Shown piece by piece: positions 10,151-21,286 of a DNA stretch of 64,000 nucleotides. Made by a program: the position numbers and the translations under genes. Source of the stretch: Glutamicibacter mishrai. Lineage in GTDB: Bacteria; Actinomycetota; Actinomycetes; Actinomycetales; Micrococcaceae. The notes beneath the pieces were generated by a model. That model saw only the letters and a program-made list of their open reading frames with translations, searched no databases and was not told where the DNA came from. Numbering within the stretch: position 1 is the first letter of the stretch; each line of letters opens with the position of its first letter. The stretch lies in assembly GCF_012221945.1 (NCBI RefSeq), contig NZ_CP032549.1:2480001-2544000 (forward strand). The letters run 5' to 3'.

Positions 10151-10820
10151 TGTGCTCTTCGACTGGCCGGCCAACGCGGTTGTCGGCACTCGGATTCCCA
10201 AGGAACGCTTCTATGCCCAGGGCACCGTTCATGCCGGGGCTAAGGAGAAGTTCGTCGCCGAGGTCGCCAAGATCACGTGGAGCCACAAGCTGAGCGTGGA
10301 CACTGTCAACGTCCCGGGCGTGGACGACCTGGTCGAGATCGACGTTTTCCGGATCGACACGAAGGACGGAGACCTCTCCGACAGCATTCTGACCGCGATC
10401 GACAAGGCCATTCCGCGCCCGCTGATTTTCGAGGTCACCCGGCCCACTGCACAGTTGGGAAGCGGCAATGGTGTCATCCGTATGGTCGCAGCGCACAAGC
10501 AACTGGGTGTAGGTAGCCCGAAGCTGAGCGGCTACTATTCGACCGACTGGATGCCGTATGACCAGGAGCGCACCGACCTGCCCGCTGCGATCAACCTTCA
10601 GCTGCTCTACGCCGCCTTGCTGGAACCGCTCACCCCAGTGGAAATGAAAGCCGGCGAGTCAATGCTTGACCTTGCCGAGCGACTTGAAACGATCAGGCGT
10701 TTGGACCGCGAGGTCGTGACCTTGGAACGAAAGCTCCGCACCGAGGTGCAGCTCAACCGCAAGGTTGAGCTGCGGCGCCAACTCAAGACCAAACTAGCCC
10801 AACGAGAACAGGAGAAGTAA
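10143..10820 (+). CDS. DUF4391 domain protein
   Basis: A 225-residue protein that fits the DUF4391 family often found beside SNF2/PLD helicases and type III mod genes. The N-terminal 150 residues are a mixed alpha/beta domain (LFDWPANAVVGTRIPKERFY, then VARVAKITW-like and FEVTRP strands). The C-terminus (about 170-225) is a charged, coiled-coil-like helix with many Arg, Lys and Glu. The ATG at 10143 overlaps the helicase stop in ATGGTTGA, and AGGAG lies 7 bases upstream. Biochemical function is unknown. Its position between the helicase and the methyltransferases suggests it links them or acts as a small partner. Confidence 0.82.
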   Translation: MVDVLFDWPANAVVGTRIPKERFYAQGTVHAGAKEKFVAEVAKITWSHKLSVDTVNVPGVDDLVEIDVFRIDTKDGDLSDSILTAIDKAIPRPLIFEVTRPTAQLGSGNGVIRMVAAHKQLGVGSPKLSGYYSTDWMPYDQERTDLPAAINLQLLYAALLEPLTPVEMKAGESMLDLAERLETIRRLDREVVTLERKLRTEVQLNRKVELRRQLKTKLAQREQEK

Positions 10821-10822
10821 CC

Positions 10823-12921
<2,099 letters not shown>

Positions 12922-12922
<1 letters not shown>

Positions 12923-14820
12923 TGGAGAAGCGCACCCTACACTCACCTGACCTCACCGTCCGCAACATAGAGCGGATCGCCGAACTGTTCCCGAACGTCA
13001 TGACCGAAGCACATGACGCCGGCGGCAACGTGGTCCCTTCGATCGACTTCGATCTCCTCCGCCAGGAACTCTCCGACCACATCGTCGAGGGTCCGCAGGA
13101 GCGGTACCAGCTCGATTGGCCGGGCAAACGATCGGCGGCTTTCGCAGCGAACACGCCGATCGCGAAGACCCTGCGCCCGGTACGTGATGAGTCGGTGGAC
13201 TTCGATACTACGGAGAACCTCTTCATTGAAGGTGACAACCTCGACGCACTCAAATTGCTCCAAGAGTCGTATCTGGGCAAGGTCAAGCTGATCTACATTG
13301 ACCCGCCGTATAACACAGGCAACGACTTCGTGTATGCTGACGACTTCGCCGAGTCTACGGCGGAGTACTTGGCCAAGTCCCAACAGATCTCAGAGGCTGG
13401 CGAGCGTCTGGTGGCGAACTCGGAGTCCAACGGCCGGTTCCACTCGGACTGGTTGTCGATGATGTATTCACGACTTAAGCTCGCGCGCAATCTGCTGACC
13501 GAGGATGGGTTGATGTTCATTAGCATCGACGATAGCGAAGCGGCAACACTGGCATCAATCGCAGGTGAGATTTTTGGCGACGAGAATGTCATCGCGGATA
13601 TTGCGTGGGAGAAACGGTATACGCGCAGCAACAATGCAAATGCGTTTTATTCGGTAAAGGACACAATTCTATTGTGCCGCCGTTCCTCCAGAGCTGCACG
13701 AGTGAAAGAAGTCCGCGGAACTCAGAATTCGGACATTTATGCGAATCCTGACGGCGATAAGCGTGGACTTTGGACGAGTTCCTCGTATGTTAATCCAGCG
13801 ACGAGAAGCGCTCGACCGAATCTATCATATTCGATCGTTCGTCCGATCGATGGAGTTGTTGTTGAGCATCCGACTCATGCCTGGAAGCATGGGCAGGCAG
13901 AGCATGAGCGCCATGTTCGAGAAGGGCGTTTGTGGTGGGGAAAGGATGGAAAAGCGCAATATCCCCGCCTGAAGGTGTTCCTTTCCGAACTGGGAGAGGG
14001 CATGGTGCCTATTGACTTGTGGTCGCATGAAGTAGCGGGCACTACGGATTCTGGCGGGGCAGAGGTCAAGGCCCTTTTTGATGGTGCCGCCGTTTTTGAC
14101 TTCCCTAAACCCACAAGTCTGATTAAGAAGATTTTGGGAATATTTGTTCCGCCTTGGGCTGAATGGTCTAAAGATTTTATTGTCCTAGACTTCTTTGCTG
14201 GATCGTCGTCGACGGCTCACGCTGTGCTGGAACAGAATGCGAAAGACGGAGGGGAACGTCGCTTCGTGATGGTGCAGCTTGCTGAGGAGCTTTCGCCGAA
14301 ATCGACCGCTGCACTGCAAGGATATGCAAACATTGCCCAGGTGAGCCGTGAACGAATCCGCAGGTCTGGCCAGAAGATTCTCGGGAGTTTGGAACAGGAT
14401 TCTGCGAATCTTGATGTGGGCTTCCGGACTCTTCGCGTGGATTCGACCTCCCAAGCTGATGTGCTCCGCTCGGCAGATGAGAGTCAGCAAGATCTCTTGG
14501 CATCTCTTGAGTCAAGCATCAAACCAGACCGCACAGGCGAAGACCTCCTTTTTCAGGTCATCCTCGACTGGGGTCTGGAGCTCACCCTGCCGATCGTTCG
14601 TGAAGAGATCGATGGGCGTGGGGTCTTCGCAGTTGACGATGGTGCGCTGTTGGCCTGCTTTGCGGAGTCCATGACCCCTGCTGTAGTCAGGGCCCTAGCA
14701 GAGCGTGAGCCGCTACGTGCCGTTTTCCGTGACGACGCGTTCGAGTCGGACGCGGCACGGATCAACGCGGAACAGATTTTCAAGGAGATTTCTCCCACTA
14801 CAGAGGTAAGGACCATCTGA
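12922..14820 (+). CDS. mod: Type III Mod DNA methyltransferase 2
   Basis: A 632-residue beta-class adenine methyltransferase, a paralogue of the preceding gene. From about residue 40 to 195 the two proteins are almost identical (same QERYQLDWPGKR, DPPYNTGNDF and NGRFHSDWLSMMYSRLKL). They diverge sharply after that, through the target-recognition region, and are similar again from FFAGSSSTAHAV (near 421) to the end. This pattern predicts a different recognition sequence. No repeat tract is present at the position equivalent to that in mod 1. The ATG at 12922 overlaps the current-phase mod 1 stop (TGATG). A GTG at 12829, right after the alternative mod 1 stop, would add a 31-residue N-terminus unlike Mod 1, so it is less likely. 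Confidence 0.92.
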
Positions 14821-14821
14821 T

Positions 14822-17800
14822 TTGAAACTCCAGTTCAAGGTTCAGGAGTACCAGACTGAAGCCGTCGATTCCGTAGTTGAGATCTTCGCCGGACAGCCTC
14901 GCCGTGACGGCACCTCATACCGAATCGACCCTGGACTGTCGAGCGCCGGCCAGAACCGGATCTTCGATGATTCCGGCCTGGCAAACGCACCGATCGAACT
15001 GTCACGTCCCCAGTTGCTGGAGAACGTGCACCGAGTTCAGAGTTCGCGGAACTTGCCGCTATCCTCGGAACTCAAGGACTCAAAGGCTGCTCCTGGCGCT
15101 CCGAACCTAGACGTGGAAATGGAAACCGGTACTGGTAAGACCTATGTCTACATCAAGACCTTCATGGAACTGAACAAACGCTACGGGTGGTCGAAATTCA
15201 TCATTGTCGTCCCTTCCATCGCGATCCGCGAAGGTGTGAAGAAGACCTTCGATGTCACCGCCGGCCACTTCCAATCGCTATATGGCACCAAGCCTCGCTC
15301 GTTCATTTATGATTCGAAGCAGCTGCACGAACTGGAACGCTTCAGTTCGGACGCAGGTGTCCAGGTGATGATCATCAACATCCAGGCCTTCAACGCCACC
15401 GGTAAAGACCAGCGTCGAATCTACGATGAACTCGACGACTTCCAGTCGCGACGTCCGATTGACGTAATCAAGGCCAACCGCCCGATCGTCGTGATCGACG
15501 AACCGCAGAAGATCGGTGCCGACAAGTCACTCAAGGCACTCGCCGAGTTCAACGCCCTTGCTGTGTTGCGCTACTCGGCGACCCACAAGGTCGAACACAC
15601 CAAGGTCCACCGCCTAGACGCACTTGATGCCTATAACGCGAAGCTCGTTAAGAAGATCGCAGTCCGCGGCATTACTGTTAAGGGTCTTGCAGGTTCAACG
15701 GCATATCTGTACCTCGACAGCATTATCCTGAAGAAGGGTGCCGCCCCGACAGCTCGCGTGGAACTGGAAGTCCAGACCAAGAGTGGATCGATCAAGCGAT
15801 TGACTAGGATCGTTGAGAAAGGCACCAACCTCCACGATCTTTCCATGGGGATTGAAGCCTACAAACCCGACGGCCACGCACTGTTCATCACGAATATCGA
15901 TGCTACCCGTGACGTCCTCGAACTCTCCAACGGCGACATCGTCACCGCAGGTCAGCTAGCCGACCGTGACGTCACCGAGGACTCAAAACGCCGCATCCAG
16001 ATCCGGGAAGTCATTCGGGCACATATCGCCAAGGAGCGAGAGCTCTTCTCCCAGGGCATCAAGGTGCTCTCACTCTTCTTCATCGACGAAGTTGTGAAGT
16101 ACCGCGACTACAACCGTGAGGATACCCACGGCGACACCCTCGGCGACTACGCCCGGACCTTTGAGGAAGAGTACGAAGCCATCCGTGCCGAGATACTCGG
16201 TGAGCTCGAACTCGATGACGCCACCGCAGAATACATGAACTATTTGCGGCGCGATCAAGTCGGAGCTGTCCATGAGGGATACTTCTCGATCGACAAGAGG
16301 TCCAAGCGGCAGATCGACGGCAAGGTCTCAGGCCGTGGGGACGACAAGGGCCAGTCTACCGATACTGATGCCTACGACCTGATCCTCAAGAACAAGGAAC
16401 GGTTGTTGTCCTTCGCCGAGCCTGTCCGGTTCATCTTCTCCCACTCCGCACTGCGCGAAGGCTGGGATAACCCCAACGTGTTCGTCATGGGCATGCTTAA
16501 GAAATCCGACAATACCGTCTCCCGCCGTCAGGAGATCGGACGCGGTTTGCGACTCTCGGTCGACCAACATGGTGAACGGATGGATAACCCGATTACCGTC
16601 CACGAGATCAACGAGCTGACCGTCGTCACCGACGAGTCCTACACGGACTTCGTCAAAGGACTCCAGGAAGAGATCTCCAAGTCCCTGGCCTCGCGCCCGC
16701 GCAAGGCTTCGATTGAGTTCTTCACCGGCAAAACTATCAAGACTCCCGAGGGCGAGTCGCAGCTGGAGAAGGAACTCGCTACCGCGTTGTACGACTACCT
16801 CGTCAGGAACGATTACCTCAACGAGGACCATACCGTCTCGGAAGCCTACAAGGATGCCAAGGAGAATAGCACCCTCGCGGTTCCGACCTCACCGATCTTA
16901 GCTCCGGTCATTGACTTTGTGTGGCCGCTGGTAGACGCGCTGTACCTCGACGTCTCCATGATCGGCGGCGACGACCGGGCCATGAAGAAGATCCCCCTCA
17001 ACGAAGCGAACTTCGCCAAGCGTGAGTTCAAAGAACTCTGGGGACGGATCAACCACCGCGCCGTCTACCAAGTCGAATTTGACTCAAACGAACTGATAAC
17101 CAAATCCGTTACGGCCCTGGACTCGAAGCTCAACGTGGCAGGTCTTCAGTACGTTGTTGAACACGGCAAGCAACTCGCTGGTGTGGACGCCGAGCAGCTG
17201 AAATCCGGTAACGCATTCAAAGTTGCTGGTCACGCCCGTGAGACGGAACAGATTACGGCGAGCTCCTCGGTGAAGTACGACTTGCTGGGGGAGATCACTG
17301 AGAAGACCCAGCTCACCCGACGTACGGTGTCAGCCATCCTCCGCGGCATTCGTCCGGATACTTTCGGTAAGTTCCGGCTAAACCCGGAGCAGTTCATTAC
17401 TGAGACCGCCCGGCTGATCAACGAGGAGAAGGCGACTGTGATCGTCGAACACCTGACCTATGATGCTCTGGAAGACCGATTCGACACGGCGATCTTCACC
17501 GAGAACCAGTCAGCACAGGATTTCCGGAAGGCCGGCGAAAAGCTTACCAAGCACGTTTACGACTACGTGGTGACGGATTCCAAGGTCGAGCGCGAGTTCG
17601 TTGAAAAGCTAGACACAAGCAAGGAAGTCTCTGTCTACGCAAAGCTCCCGAGGGGCTTCTCTATTCCGACACCCGTGGGGGATTACAACCCCGACTGGGC
17701 CATCGCCTTCGAGGAGGGGGCGGTCAAACATGTCTATTTCGTGGCAGAGACTAAAGGCACCATGTCGAGCCTAGAGCTTAAGGGGATAGAGGATGCGAAA

Positions 17801-17911
17801 ATCCAGTGCGCGACCCGCTTCTTCGAAACGCTCACCGCGCAACATCGAGGCGAGGTCGTTTACAAGCAAGTTGACAGCTTTGATACCTTGATGGGACTCG
17901 TAGGCAAATGA
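14822..17911 (+). CDS. res: Type III restriction endonuclease Res subunit
   Basis: A 1029-residue restriction subunit that should translocate with and cut DNA lacking the Mod mark. Superfamily 2 motifs: METGTGKTYVY (Walker A, near 100), VVIDEPQK (motif II, near 224), LRYSATHK (motif III), EGWDNPN near 546 and RRQEIGRGLRLS (motif VI, near 570). The C-terminal PD-(D/E)XK nuclease is intact: PDWAIAF near 957, then AETKG near 975. The TTG start at 14822 comes directly after the mod 2 stop, with AAGGA about 9 bases upstream. It is the last gene of the operon. Both catalytic centres look functional, so methylation by at least one Mod protein should be needed for self-protection. Confidence 0.93.
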   Translation: MKLQFKVQEYQTEAVDSVVEIFAGQPRRDGTSYRIDPGLSSAGQNRIFDDSGLANAPIELSRPQLLENVHRVQSSRNLPLSSELKDSKAAPGAPNLDVEMETGTGKTYVYIKTFMELNKRYGWSKFIIVVPSIAIREGVKKTFDVTAGHFQSLYGTKPRSFIYDSKQLHELERFSSDAGVQVMIINIQAFNATGKDQRRIYDELDDFQSRRPIDVIKANRPIVVIDEPQKIGADKSLKALAEFNALAVLRYSATHKVEHTKVHRLDALDAYNAKLVKKIAVRGITVKGLAGSTAYLYLDSIILKKGAAPTARVELEVQTKSGSIKRLTRIVEKGTNLHDLSMGIEAYKPDGHALFITNIDATRDVLELSNGDIVTAGQLADRDVTEDSKRRIQIREVIRAHIAKERELFSQGIKVLSLFFIDEVVKYRDYNREDTHGDTLGDYARTFEEEYEAIRAEILGELELDDATAEYMNYLRRDQVGAVHEGYFSIDKRSKRQIDGKVSGRGDDKGQSTDTDAYDLILKNKERLLSFAEPVRFIFSHSALREGWDNPNVFVMGMLKKSDNTVSRRQEIGRGLRLSVDQHGERMDNPITVHEINELTVVTDESYTDFVKGLQEEISKSLASRPRKASIEFFTGKTIKTPEGESQLEKELATALYDYLVRNDYLNEDHTVSEAYKDAKENSTLAVPTSPILAPVIDFVWPLVDALYLDVSMIGGDDRAMKKIPLNEANFAKREFKELWGRINHRAVYQVEFDSNELITKSVTALDSKLNVAGLQYVVEHGKQLAGVDAEQLKSGNAFKVAGHARETEQITASSSVKYDLLGEITEKTQLTRRTVSAILRGIRPDTFGKFRLNPEQFITETARLINEEKATVIVEHLTYDALEDRFDTAIFTENQSAQDFRKAGEKLTKHVYDYVVTDSKVEREFVEKLDTSKEVSVYAKLPRGFSIPTPVGDYNPDWAIAFEEGAVKHVYFVAETKGTMSSLELKGIEDAKIQCATRFFETLTAQHRGEVVYKQVDSFDTLMGLVGK

Positions 17912-17923
17912 CCGGGCAAACTT

Positions 17924-17972
17924 AAAACCGGCAAGCAGGATTTAAGGAGATTCCCGCGAGTGGCCGGTTTTC
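17924..17972 (+). terminator. Possible terminator of the type III operon
   Basis: A 9-base inverted repeat (AAAACCGGC at 17924-17932 with GCCGGTTTT at 17963-17971) lies just after the res stop and ends in a T-run. The loop of about 30 bases is long, so confidence is limited. Confidence 0.45.
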
Positions 17973-17989
17973 GGAAAAGCGGAACGTAA

Positions 17990-18682
17990 TCAATTCTCTT
18001 CGCTGGTTCGTTCGTTTAGCCAGATGGCATGGTCCAAGTGAGTCACTGTTTCTCCCAGGCCTGTGATTGCATGGGCACTCGTCACGATCTTTCGAGCCAG
18101 CGTGGGAGTGACGGAAATATCTATTTCGTGGGTATCAGCCACTCGCTGAATTGCTCTGATGATCCACACATCGGGTTTCACATCTCCATGGCCCAGAAGC
18201 ATAGTGAAATAGCGGAATGTCACTTTGCCTAGCCCGTGGACATCGAGGTAGGCGTGGCGGTGCGCATAATTTGATGGGTCGAAATCCTATGCGCCAGAAA
18301 CCATGTGGAGCTTGAGATTAGCTAGATTGTTGGCGACTTGCAATGCCGCACGAGCTTTCGGATTGTTTGCCGTTACTCCGTTCCCGAGGATGTCCGATAT
18401 CTGGCTTTCGGAGAGTTTCAAGAATTCATGGAGGTCTTGGGCTGCGAGATGGTACGTGTCTTTGAATTTTTTCAAACGAGGGGCGAGACCCTTGCCATAT
18501 TTCGTGGTGTATTGAGCACGAATTGAAAAGACCGCATCTAAGAGAGCCATGGGCAGATGATTCGGCCAACCGCCAGGGTAGGCAGTGAGCTGTTGTTCTG
18601 TGAGGTTTTGAATATCTGCACAGAAAAACTCGACCAGTCCGCTAGTATATTCAGGGCCCGCAGGCTGAACTGGGATTTGCAC
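17990..18682 (-). pseudogene. HhH DNA glycosylase-like protein gene split by an in-frame TAG
   Basis: Reading from a GTG at 18682 (GAAGGA 8 bases upstream), the frame runs 131 codons to a TAG at 18289-18287. It then continues open in the same frame to 17990, about 230 codons in all. The second part carries a helix-hairpin-helix segment, LDVHGLGKVTFRYFTMLLG, followed by VKPDVWIIRAI. This is the layout of HhH-GPD base-excision glycosylase-like proteins, where the Asp is the catalytic position. The first part has helices (MALLDAVFSIRAQYTTKYGKG) also typical of the family. The simplest reading is a recent nonsense mutation. Two separate proteins or stop readthrough are possible but less likely. 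It follows the Mrr-like gene by 22 bases. Confidence 0.72.
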
Positions 18683-18704
18683 TATCGATTTCCTTCTCTA
18701 ATGG

Positions 18705-19730
18705 TTAAGAAGCAGCGTCAGAAACGACGAGCAGGGGAGTAAGTGGCATTAGGGATCGCCAGCGCTCGGGCAGTGCTGCATAGTGTTCCAAGACGAGGGA
18801 GACAATGTCTTCACCGGTGATCAGACGCAGTCCTGGCCGTTGGCGCTCGAGCGCGAGTGCGTCGCGGCTGTAGGCACCGAGAGTCATGAACACGACGAGT
18901 TCCCCGGCGCCCTGGACACCGATGAGTTGCTGCACTTCAGGAGCGCCGATCGTGGCGGTCTTGTGTTTGCACTGGACCTTGATCAGGGGCGGCTCGACGC
19001 CCAAGGGATCCTTGTGGGCGATGACATCGACGCCTCCGTCTTGGGAGTAGGCAGTGACTCGGGCTTGATATCCCAGGGCCCGCAGGAGGTCGGCGGAGAA
19101 TTCTTCGAACTGGCGGTGGCTTATTCGTTCTTGGAGTACTTCGAGGACGAAGTCTCGGGTATGGCGTTCGATCCTGGATGCACGGGGCTCATCGGATGTG
19201 TCGTCATCGGGGGTGTTGCGTGCAGCGGCTTGTTCAACGACCTCCGTGACTTTTTCGACGTCTTCTGTGCGCGTTTTGAGGGCGGCGAGGAATTCGTGCG
19301 TGTGCTTGCTGACTTTAAAGAGTGTCAGCGCTGAGCCTATCTCGTAGAGCGCTGGTTGGGTAAATACAGTGCGGGAGAGCCCGATCTTCTTCCATTGCAC
19401 TCCCCGGCGGTGACGGTGGGTCGGTGCTGTGGAATCGAAATAATAGTCGCTGTTCACGACGCCAATGTTGATGGTGCTGTCGGGTTTGTATGGGGCGACG
19501 ATGATGTCGCCGATCTGCAACTCATCGCGGAAGCGAAGGAGCACTCCGGCCCAGGTGGGGATTGCTTTGTGGCGTTCTTCAGGGGTAATTCGCGCGAGCT
19601 CGGCTTTGAGCCCCTCGCGCCCGCCGGGGATCTGCGATAGATCATTGATGTTGTCCCAGCTGAGACTGACGAAGTTTTCCTTGGTCAGCTCGGTGGTAAG
19701 CGTGTCGTTGTGGAGGCCCCATATCTGCAT
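18705..19730 (-). CDS. Mrr-like restriction endonuclease
   Basis: A 341-residue protein. The N-terminal 170 residues form a domain seen before many Mrr-type nucleases (MQIWGLHNDTLT, WAGVLLRFRDELQIGDIIVAPYKPD, FTQPALYEIGSALTLFKV). The C-terminal 130 residues are an Mrr_cat PD-(D/E)XK variant, with FEEFSADLLRALGY, then QDGGVDVIAHKDP and the VQCKHK strand carrying the Gln-x-Lys catalytic pair. Mrr-like enzymes are typically modification-dependent (type IV) or general restriction nucleases. The start is placed at MQIWGL because the frame upstream overlaps the HNH gene. It is the middle gene of a reverse-strand HNH-Mrr-HhH operon. Confidence 0.85.
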   Translation of the reverse strand: MQIWGLHNDTLTTELTKENFVSLSWDNINDLSQIPGGREGLKAELARITPEERHKAIPTWAGVLLRFRDELQIGDIIVAPYKPDSTINIGVVNSDYYFDSTAPTHRHRRGVQWKKIGLSRTVFTQPALYEIGSALTLFKVSKHTHEFLAALKTRTEDVEKVTEVVEQAAARNTPDDDTSDEPRASRIERHTRDFVLEVLQERISHRQFEEFSADLLRALGYQARVTAYSQDGGVDVIAHKDPLGVEPPLIKVQCKHKTATIGAPEVQQLIGVQGAGELVVFMTLGAYSRDALALERQRPGLRLITGEDIVSLVLEHYAALPERWRSLMPLTPLLVVSDAAS

Positions 19731-19777
19731 GCGGTGTTCTACTTTCGCGAGTTTAGTTGCTACGTGCCTGCGTAGTT

Positions 19778-20326
19778 CTAGTCGAGGCGTCGTACGGTGA
19801 GGTTGGCGCCCTTTGCCCTGTTGCACGGCCCGCAGAGGATCTGGAGATTTTCTGCGTTACTGCTACCACCGCGCGAGACAGGGATGATGTGGTCGTATTG
19901 AAGTTCGGACGAGGAACCGCAATGGCAACATTGGCCTCCGTCTCTTTGCATGACGAATAATTTGACCTCGTCGGGGATGCCTCGGCGCATCGCTGGCTGG
20001 TGTTTCAGATCTTGGAGTGCCACCGCGTTTTCTACTTTTCGTTGCCGCCGCAAACGGGATGCTTCGAGGACTGCGTAGATTTGGCTGGCTTTGAGATCGT
20101 CGAGATCGGAATAAATATTGTTTTTGAAGAGCCAGTAGTTTTTGCCTTTGACCCGTGCAAGGACTTTTGGCTGTTCTAACTGGCGTGAAAGGAGGTGGTC
20201 GTATTCTGCTCTGGCGGCTTTTCGCAGAAGATAGTCCTTCTTTCCCAACGTGAGGACTAGCCTGCCTGAGGTTCCCCAGAATCCCTTATCGAAACGAATG
20301 CGAGCAGTAGGTACCTTGTGAACCAT
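19778..20326 (-). CDS. HNH endonuclease
   Basis: A 182-residue protein with a C-terminal HNH nuclease motif. Paired cysteines occur in CCHCGSSSELQYDHIIPVSR and CGPCNRAKG, with the catalytic His in the DHI element and Asn in the SSNAENLQ element. The N-terminal 120 residues are basic and unrecognised, with strands such as RLVLTLGKKDYLLRKAARAEY. The start at MVHKVPTARIRF (20326) is likely, but a longer frame reaches 20407. First gene of the reverse-strand operon with the Mrr-like gene 47 bases downstream. The pairing suggests DNA defence, though the family also includes homing and repair nucleases. Confidence 0.8.
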   Translation of the reverse strand: MVHKVPTARIRFDKGFWGTSGRLVLTLGKKDYLLRKAARAEYDHLLSRQLEQPKVLARVKGKNYWLFKNNIYSDLDDLKASQIYAVLEASRLRRQRKVENAVALQDLKHQPAMRRGIPDEVKLFVMQRDGGQCCHCGSSSELQYDHIIPVSRGGSSNAENLQILCGPCNRAKGANLTVRRLD

Positions 20327-20440
20327 TAGATGAACCCCATGATGTTCTTTTAGTTGTTTGTAGCAGTATATGTTTCTTGGGCGACAGGTTCTCTTGCTGA
20401 AGGGCATGGGCTCAAAGCGACTTCAGGTCGGCATTTCAGT

Positions 20441-21018
20441 CTATCGCTCTTCAATCCTGCGGTAGAGCGTGGCTCTGGACATACCCATGTCTTTGGCGAC
20501 TTGGGTTGCCGGTTCGCCGGCCTGGATGAGTTTGGCTGCAGTGCGGTTTTGGGATTCGGCGAAGATCGGGCTGTGGCCGCCGAGATCCCTGCCAGTCGTG
20601 CGGCGTTTGGTAACGGATTCATTGATCCGTTCGCGTTTGATCTCTAGTTCCATTTGGGCGAGGGCGGGCATGAAGGTGAATACCGTGTCGCCCATTGGGG
20701 TTTTGGTGTCCACGTCATCGCCGCCGAGGTTCAGCATCCGTAGCCCGATATTGCGCTCGCGTGGCTCTTGGGCGAGGTCGAGCATCTTCTGGGGGGCGTC
20801 CGAGCCGGTCCAGGGTAATAATCACGAGGGTGTCGTTCGGGTACAGCGCGTCGAGTGCTATGTCCTGTCCGGGGCGTTTGGCCAGTGCTCTGGCGAGTCC
20901 ATGGTCCATGTAGAGATCATCTCGACGGACGCCGGCGGCGAGCAGGTCCTGGCTTTTCCGATCGGCATCTTGGGCTTTGGTGGAAACGCGGGCGTAGCCA
21001 ATGAGCTTGGTCGTTGGT
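20441..21018 (-). pseudogene. Serine recombinase (resolvase/invertase) remnant
   Basis: The reverse strand encodes a small serine recombinase broken in two ways. The N-terminal part (KLIGYARVSTKAQDADR, with the nucleophilic Ser, to LVIITLDRLGR) lacks any usable start codon upstream. Near 20796-20800 the frame shifts at a run of C. The C-terminal part (QKMLDLAQEPRERNIGLR, LNLGGDDVDTKTPMG, ALAQMELEIKRERI) then continues in another frame to a helix-turn-helix (TQVAKDMGMSRATLYRR). This is a clear relic of a Tn3-type resolvase or invertase and marks past mobility of the island. Confidence 0.85.
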
Positions 21019-21286
21019 CCTTCAAAAGTGTCTCGCCACCGATGGTCTAGACAAGATTCTACGGCAGCGGTTGCGCCACATGGTTACGAGAATTCTGGGC
21101 CGTTGGTTTTACGCGGATCTTTCGATGGAGGAGCGGTGCGTGGCGAGATGTCTTGCAGTCTATCGGGTTCGATACAAGCGATATTATTACGGTGAGTGCC
21201 AAGGTCAGCACGGGGGCAGTTGTCAACGATTTCCCCTCCATTCCGTGAACCTGATTGGCGAGGTGCAACATTACTATGGAGCTGTG

